This document shows, piece after piece, positions 16,075 to 20,425 of a stretch of DNA of 20,425 nt (positions are counted from its first letter, which is position 1; every line of letters begins with the position of its first letter). Position numbers and translations under genes: made by a program. The notes under the pieces are model-generated. The model saw only the letters and a list, made by a program, of their open reading frames with translations. It searched no databases and was not told where the DNA came from. The stretch comes from an uncultured Bacteroidota bacterium (GTDB lineage: Bacteria > Bacteroidota > Bacteroidia > UKL13-3): NCBI GenBank assembly GCA_903888395.1, contig CAISTO010000078.1, forward strand, positions 1-20,425, given 5' to 3'.

Positions 16075-16965
16075 TTATCGAATCACTTTTATTTTTGTCA
16101 TTCGTGTGGAATTTTTTTCTTCATTATAAAATTTAAACTGAAAAATTCCATAGTAAGTTCCACTGTTACAGGCTTGTCCAGTTTTATAGTTTGTCCCGTC
16201 CCAATTGTTATTTTTATCGTTACTTTCAAAAACTAATTCATTGTTATAATTGTAAATTTTCAAATTATAGAATTTTTCACCTTCTAAATCTATTACATAT
16301 TTATCATCAATTCCGTCATTATTTGGAGTAAACACATTCGGAAAAATTCTGATACCCGCTTCATTCCCTGAATTTGAAAAATCTTCTTTACTTTCATTTT
16401 CTTCTATCATTTCCACTTCTTTATTTTCAGCAATATCTTCATTTGAAATGTCTTTATTAGATTCATTCGAAACAATCATTACATTTTCATTTTTTGCCTT
16501 TTTAATTTGTTCTAAAGTGTTTGTTTTATTGATATTAACAAATTCATTGACAGTTTTTTCTGAAGTATTTGAAGTGCTATTATTATTTGAAATTGCTCTT
16601 TTATTTTCATTAATTTTTATAGCTTTATTTTCAGCATTAACTGAAGCTATTTTTGGCGTCTCAACTGTTTTTATATCTTCGGTATTTGAGTTTGAAGATA
16701 AAATACTGTTTTCCACTTTTGGACTTTCTATAATATTATTTTTTTCATTGCTTATAAAATAAACTACTACACTTGCGGGAATCACAACAAAAGCAGCAAT
16801 TTTAGCAATTGTAATGACTAATTTACTGCCAATAGTTTTGGTAATTATAGTGGTTTGCGCAGCAGCATTCGCTTGAATACCTTGCTCTATTCCTGCCCAA
16901 ATATTTGGCGCATCAGGAGCAAAAGTTTCCATTTGTTGTTTTAATATATTATCTAATTTATTCAA
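16075..16965 (-). CDS. Anti-sigma-like single-pass membrane protein ending in a T9SS type B-like domain
   Basis: A 296-residue protein in four parts: a cytoplasmic N-terminus (1-48; PDAPNIWAGIEQGI resembles the short N-terminal motif of many Bacteroidota anti-sigma-like proteins), one membrane helix (about 49-71), a low-complexity Asn/Glu/Lys/Ser linker (about 72-200) and a C-terminal domain (about 205-296) of the T9SS type B/CHU_C kind (FPNVFTPNNDGIDD, WDGT, SGTYYGIFQF). Positive charges before the helix suggest N-in, C-out, placing the sorting-like domain in the periplasm. This copy has lost the NRWG motif of the secreted relatives (here YNYNNELVFES). The start is TTG at 16965, overlapping the sigma-factor stop as TTGA, so translation is coupled; an ATG at residue 12 is possible but would trim the N-terminal motif. 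The role as partner of the sigma factor is inferred from position and layout. Confidence 0.85.
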   Translation of the reverse strand: MNKLDNILKQQMETFAPDAPNIWAGIEQGIQANAAAQTTIITKTIGSKLVITIAKIAAFVVIPASVVVYFISNEKNNIIESPKVENSILSSNSNTEDIKTVETPKIASVNAENKAIKINENKRAISNNNSTSNTSEKTVNEFVNINKTNTLEQIKKAKNENVMIVSNESNKDISNEDIAENKEVEMIEENESKEDFSNSGNEAGIRIFPNVFTPNNDGIDDKYVIDLEGEKFYNLKIYNYNNELVFESNDKNNNWDGTNYKTGQACNSGTYYGIFQFKFYNEEKNSTRMTKIKVIR

Positions 16966-17498
16966 TTTTTTAACTTATTATATTCTTTTAAAAAAGCACC
17001 TCTTGCCCTAGCTAATTGGCTCTTTGAGGTTCCTTCACTTATTCCTAGCATTTCGGCTATTTCAGCATGTGAATAGCCTTCAATTGCAAACAAATTCAAA
17101 ACAGTTCTATATCCATTTGCAAGCTTTTGAAAGATTTCCATAATTTCCTTTTGACTCATTTTGTCAATAGTTAAATTATCAAAGCCTAAATCATATTCCT
17201 CTGCAATATCACTCGTTTCAGTATTAAATTTATTTACTCTTATATTTTCTAAAGCACAGTTAACAAATATTCTTCTCATCCATGCTTCTAAAACTCCTTT
17301 ACCTTCAAATTGCTTAATTTTACTAAAAACCCTAATATAACCTTCTTGCATGATGTCTTTTGCATCTTCAGGATTTTTGCAATATCTTAAGCATATTCCA
17401 TACATTTGTCTTACGGTAAATTCATACAATTGTTTTTGAGCCTTGGCTTGCCCTTGTATGCATTTATCTATCAATTCTTGACTAATATTCTGGCTCAC
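16962..17498 (-). CDS. ECF-type RNA polymerase sigma factor
   Basis: A 178-residue group 4 (ECF) sigma-70 factor that would direct RNA polymerase to a small regulon. Sigma region 2 spans about residues 24-90 (YRYC-like core CLRYCKNPEDAKDIMQEGYIRVF, then FEGKGVLEAWMRRIFVN). Region 4 spans about 122-175, with helix-turn-helix YSHAEIAEMLGISEGTSKSQLARAR (142-166). Regions 1.1 and 3 are missing, as is usual. The start is GTG at 17498: an in-frame stop lies 27 nt upstream, and the next Met (residue 32) would remove part of region 2. It is the first gene of a likely three-gene operon with the anti-sigma-like protein (4-nt overlap) and the giant adhesin. Autoregulation and control of T9SS cargo genes are plausible but not shown. 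Confidence 0.95.
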   Translation of the reverse strand: MSQNISQELIDKCIQGQAKAQKQLYEFTVRQMYGICLRYCKNPEDAKDIMQEGYIRVFSKIKQFEGKGVLEAWMRRIFVNCALENIRVNKFNTETSDIAEEYDLGFDNLTIDKMSQKEIMEIFQKLANGYRTVLNLFAIEGYSHAEIAEMLGISEGTSKSQLARARGAFLKEYNKLKN

Positions 17499-17542
17499 TT
17501 TTTCTATTGCTGTTGTGGATGATTAAATAAAGTATTTTTTGG

Positions 17543-17594
17543 TTGCAAGTATTTGCAAAAAAAACTTAAAATTTTCTAAATGCTTTTATTGCAA
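17543..17594. promoter_or_regulatory. Three TTGCAA palindromes between divergent sigma-factor and surface-protein genes
   Basis: TTGCAA, itself a 6-bp palindrome, occurs at 17543-17548, 17553-17558 and 17589-17594. The first two are one helical turn apart and form the near-palindrome TTGCAAGTATTTGCAA. They lie in the divergent promoter region. The third lies downstream of the first possible ATG (17580) of the surface-protein gene but upstream of its more likely TTG start. Candidate regulator sites only. A weak promoter-like pair for the sigma gene (TTTG, then TACTTTAT after 21 nt, minus strand) overlaps this region. Confidence 0.3.
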
Positions 17595-20411
17595 GCTATT
17601 TATTTTAAAATTCATTTACTTTGCTTACTTAAAAATTATATTTATTTGTTCAAAAAACTCCAATATATTATTTTTTTAATTGCTGCGCAATTTGCTTGTC
17701 AAAATAATATTTTGGCACAAGTGAATATTTTGCCAGAGGCAATAAAAAACAATATAAGTTTTACAGAAAATAATGGTCAATGGAACAAAGATATCAAATT
17801 CAAATACAGCAGTTCAGCCTTCCATATTTTATTGAAAGATGAAAGTATTTCTTACTATTTTCTAAATCAAAAAAACGTGGCAGATGCGAATGATCACTTG
17901 CGTAAAATAGAAAAAAAAGAAATTATAATTAACGGGAATTATTTAGCTGTTTTGTTTAAAAATATAGATAAAAACTGCATTCCAATTTCAAATGGTGTAG
18001 CAGAAAACTCCTACAAAAATTACTTTTTAGGAAACGATAAAAGTAAATGGAAAATCAATGTTCATACTTACCAAAATATCATTTATCCAAATATTTATAA
18101 GCAAATAGATTTACAAATAAATGCTTCCAGAAGCAATATTTTAAAATACGATTGGATTTTAAAACCTAATGCTAATTTGGCTGATATTCAGTTACAAATA
18201 ACTGGTTCAGATAGTATTTATATAACTTATAACGAATTATTTATTTCCCATTCACAAGGAATTTTAAAAGAACAAAAACCATATGCTTATCAAATTATAG
18301 GGGGAAAACGTGTTTTGGTAAATGTAAAATATACTTTAAAAAACAATTGCATTGGTTTTGAAGCCGAACATTACAACCCAAATTACAATTTAGTGATTGA
18401 TCCAGATTTGATTTTTAGTACTTATAGCGGTTCAACAGAAGATAATTTTGGATATACTGCCACTTATGATAGCAAAGGAAATTTATTTGCAGGAGGCATT
18501 ACTACCAATGAAATTGGTGGTTCTTATCCTGTAACTCCTGGTGCATTTCAGCTTTTTTATAAAGGTGGTGTGGGAGAACCTCCTGTTAATTTGCCTTGTG
18601 ATATTACCATTAGCAAATACAGTAGCGATGGAAAGCAGCTAATTTACGCCACTTATTTGGGAGGAAAACACGATGAAAATCCGCACAGTTTAGTGGTTGA
18701 CAATAACGATAATTTAGTAGTAATGGGAACTACCAAATCAGTTGATTTTCCAATAAATAATAACGCTTACGACACCAGTCACAATGGGAATTACGATTTT
18801 TTTGTAACCAAATTCAATGCTAATGGAACTGCACTTTTGGGCTCCACTTTCTTAGGAGGAAGTTTGGATGATGGTTTGAATTTAAATGCTGACCTAAATA
18901 TTTTTTATGCCGATGAATTTAAAGGTGATGTAATCATTGATAAAGATAATAATATTATAGTTGGAAGTTGTAGTAAATCGTATGATTTTCCTATTACAAC
19001 GGGTTCTTTTGGTGCGGCTAATAACAATTCATTACAAAAAGGTGTAGTTTTTAAATTAAGTCCAAATTGCAATTCATTAATTTTTAGTTCGGCCATTCCA
19101 AATTTAAGCGATGATGTAATTTATAGCGTAGATTTAAATAGTAATCAAGATATTTTTATTGCTGGAAGCACCAATAAAGATATGGGAATTATTAATGCAA
19201 CAAACTCCTATTTTGGTGGTAAAAGTGATGGGTTTTTTGCTAAAATAAAAAACGATGGAAGTACTATTTTAAAGTTAAAATATTTTGGAACTAGTTCAAG
19301 CGATCAAATTTTTAGTTTGGAATTAGACAACGATGAAAATATATATGTGGTAGGAAATTCAATGGGAAATATTCAACCAATAGGAAATGTGTATTCAGTA
19401 AAAGATGGCAAACAGTTTATTAGTAAAATAAATAAAGACTTTAATAATGTGGAACTAATTAGCACATTCGGGAGAGGAAATGTAAGTTTTGATATTAGTA
19501 TCAATGCATTTTTATTAGATGACTGCGGACGTTTATACATGAGCGGTTGGGGTGGAATAAATAATGTAGGTAATACGAATGGTTTAATAGTAACTGCCGA
19601 TGCATACCAAAAAACTACCGATGGCCGTGATTTTTACTTAATGGTGATGAGCCAAAATGCTGAAAAATTATTATATGCAAGTTTTTTTGGTGGGAATATT
19701 ACTGGCGACCACGTTGATGGTGGAACAAGTAGATTTGATAAAAAAGGTTATATATATCAATCAGTATGTGCAAGTTGCCCTGATTTTAGTGGACAAACAT
19801 CAATCAGTGATTTTCCAATAAGTTCTGATGCTGTTTTTAAAACCAATGTAAGTCCAAGGTGTAGCAATGCAGCATTTAAAATGTCGTTTAAATTCAAAGA
19901 TGCAAACATTTTTTACAATTTTGATACCTGTTCAAATACTGTAACATTAAATACACCAACAGAAAATGCTTTAAATTATTTATGGCTTTTACCAAATGGA
20001 AAAACCAGTAATTTAAAAAATCCAACATTACTAATTGATGAAATTAATAACCAAGAAATAGTTTTAATAATAAATAGTGGAACTAATTGTGCTGATACGG
20101 CAAAAACTACTATTCATTTTGCTGACAGTTTAAATAAAGTAAAAACTATCAATGTATTTACACCCAATAATGATGGAATCAATGATTATTTTAAATTAGA
20201 AGGATTGTCGAAATGCGGGGAGGCTGAAATTATAATTTATAACCGTTGGGGGCAAGAAATTTTTAAAAGCAGTGACAAAGATTTTAAATGGGATGGAAAA
20301 ACTACAAACGGGGAACACGTTAGTGAAGGGGTATATTTTTATTTAGGAAGTTTTAAAAAACAAAATGAATCTACTGTAAAACTTCACGGAACAATTACAT
20401 TAATAAGATAA
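17580..20411 (+). CDS. SBBP/beta-propeller surface protein with DUF7948-like N-terminus and T9SS type B sorting domain
   Basis: A secreted protein of up to 943 residues. The annotated ATG (17580) gives an N-terminus with about 22 odd extra residues; TTG at 17646 (residue 23) leaves a cleaner signal peptide (LFKKLQYIIFLIAAQFAC...ILAQ) and may be the true start, since two neighbours also use non-ATG starts. After the signal comes a DUF7948-like domain (ISFTENNGQWNKDIKF to about residue 280), then SBBP-type propeller repeats (about 285-690) marked by LIYATYLGG, LGSTFLGG and D-x-x-x-N-hydrophobic-G motifs. A PKD-like domain (about 778-855) and a type B sorting domain follow (about 856-943: NVFTPNNDGIND, YNRWGQEIFKS, WDGKTTNG, GVYFYLGSF, ending HGTITLIR). 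It probably acts at the cell surface. It is divergent from the sigma operon. Nothing follows it in the last 14 bases. Confidence 0.92.
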   Translation: MLLLQAIYFKIHLLCLLKNYIYLFKKLQYIIFLIAAQFACQNNILAQVNILPEAIKNNISFTENNGQWNKDIKFKYSSSAFHILLKDESISYYFLNQKNVADANDHLRKIEKKEIIINGNYLAVLFKNIDKNCIPISNGVAENSYKNYFLGNDKSKWKINVHTYQNIIYPNIYKQIDLQINASRSNILKYDWILKPNANLADIQLQITGSDSIYITYNELFISHSQGILKEQKPYAYQIIGGKRVLVNVKYTLKNNCIGFEAEHYNPNYNLVIDPDLIFSTYSGSTEDNFGYTATYDSKGNLFAGGITTNEIGGSYPVTPGAFQLFYKGGVGEPPVNLPCDITISKYSSDGKQLIYATYLGGKHDENPHSLVVDNNDNLVVMGTTKSVDFPINNNAYDTSHNGNYDFFVTKFNANGTALLGSTFLGGSLDDGLNLNADLNIFYADEFKGDVIIDKDNNIIVGSCSKSYDFPITTGSFGAANNNSLQKGVVFKLSPNCNSLIFSSAIPNLSDDVIYSVDLNSNQDIFIAGSTNKDMGIINATNSYFGGKSDGFFAKIKNDGSTILKLKYFGTSSSDQIFSLELDNDENIYVVGNSMGNIQPIGNVYSVKDGKQFISKINKDFNNVELISTFGRGNVSFDISINAFLLDDCGRLYMSGWGGINNVGNTNGLIVTADAYQKTTDGRDFYLMVMSQNAEKLLYASFFGGNITGDHVDGGTSRFDKKGYIYQSVCASCPDFSGQTSISDFPISSDAVFKTNVSPRCSNAAFKMSFKFKDANIFYNFDTCSNTVTLNTPTENALNYLWLLPNGKTSNLKNPTLLIDEINNQEIVLIINSGTNCADTAKTTIHFADSLNKVKTINVFTPNNDGINDYFKLEGLSKCGEAEIIIYNRWGQEIFKSSDKDFKWDGKTTNGEHVSEGVYFYLGSFKKQNESTVKLHGTITLIR

Positions 20412-20425
20412 ATATTTAGTGTTAT

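Noticed and set aside
16448..16762. A 104-codon hydrophobic open frame opposite the anti-sigma-like gene
   Set aside because: It mirrors the low-complexity Asn/Glu/Lys linker; reverse translation of such a linker gives a Phe/Leu/Ile-rich chain by composition alone.

Overview
The window looks like chromosomal DNA from a low-G+C (roughly one third, by eye) member of the Bacteroidota. Four proteins carry the 'gliding motility-associated' type B C-terminal sorting domain of the type IX secretion system (T9SS), a system confined to this phylum. Promoter-like TAnnTTTG elements are present and Shine-Dalgarno sequences are not obvious. I cannot place it below phylum level.

Layout, left to right. (1) 1-2229, plus strand: the 3' end of a PKD-type T9SS adhesin, a small NTF2/SnoaL-like protein and a small lipoprotein. 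(2) 2369-4132: sppA, a 67K-type signal peptide peptidase, convergent with an RhlE-type DEAD-box helicase gene (4386-5645, minus); the two share a perfect bidirectional terminator. (3) 5945-8660, minus strand: a two-component operon. The kinase has an N-terminal PAS domain matching the haem-binding PAS of FixL residue by residue. The response regulator is a receiver fused to a CRP/FNR-type transcription factor. A FNR/FixK-like half-site pair lies upstream. (4) 8867-9610: a divergent LamG-like lipoprotein whose start codon lies inside a perfect 20-bp palindrome, then a 371-bp gene-free stretch with two copies of a small hairpin repeat and a terminator. (5) 9982-17498, minus strand: an ECF sigma factor, an overlapping single-pass membrane protein that looks like its anti-sigma factor but ends in a divergent T9SS type B domain, and a 2006-residue PKD-type T9SS adhesin, probably one operon. 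(6) 17580-20411, plus strand: a divergent SBBP/beta-propeller protein, also with a type B sorting domain.

Two systems stand out. The first is a probable haem-based gas sensor acting through a one-protein equivalent of FixJ plus FixK. The second is a sigma/anti-sigma pair in which the membrane regulator carries a copy of the sorting domain borne by the secreted adhesin encoded just downstream, suggesting a circuit that senses T9SS export or surface assembly. Both are inferences from sequence. The partial adhesin at the left edge is a colinear paralogue of the C-terminal part of the 2006-residue protein, so the locus appears to have grown by duplication.
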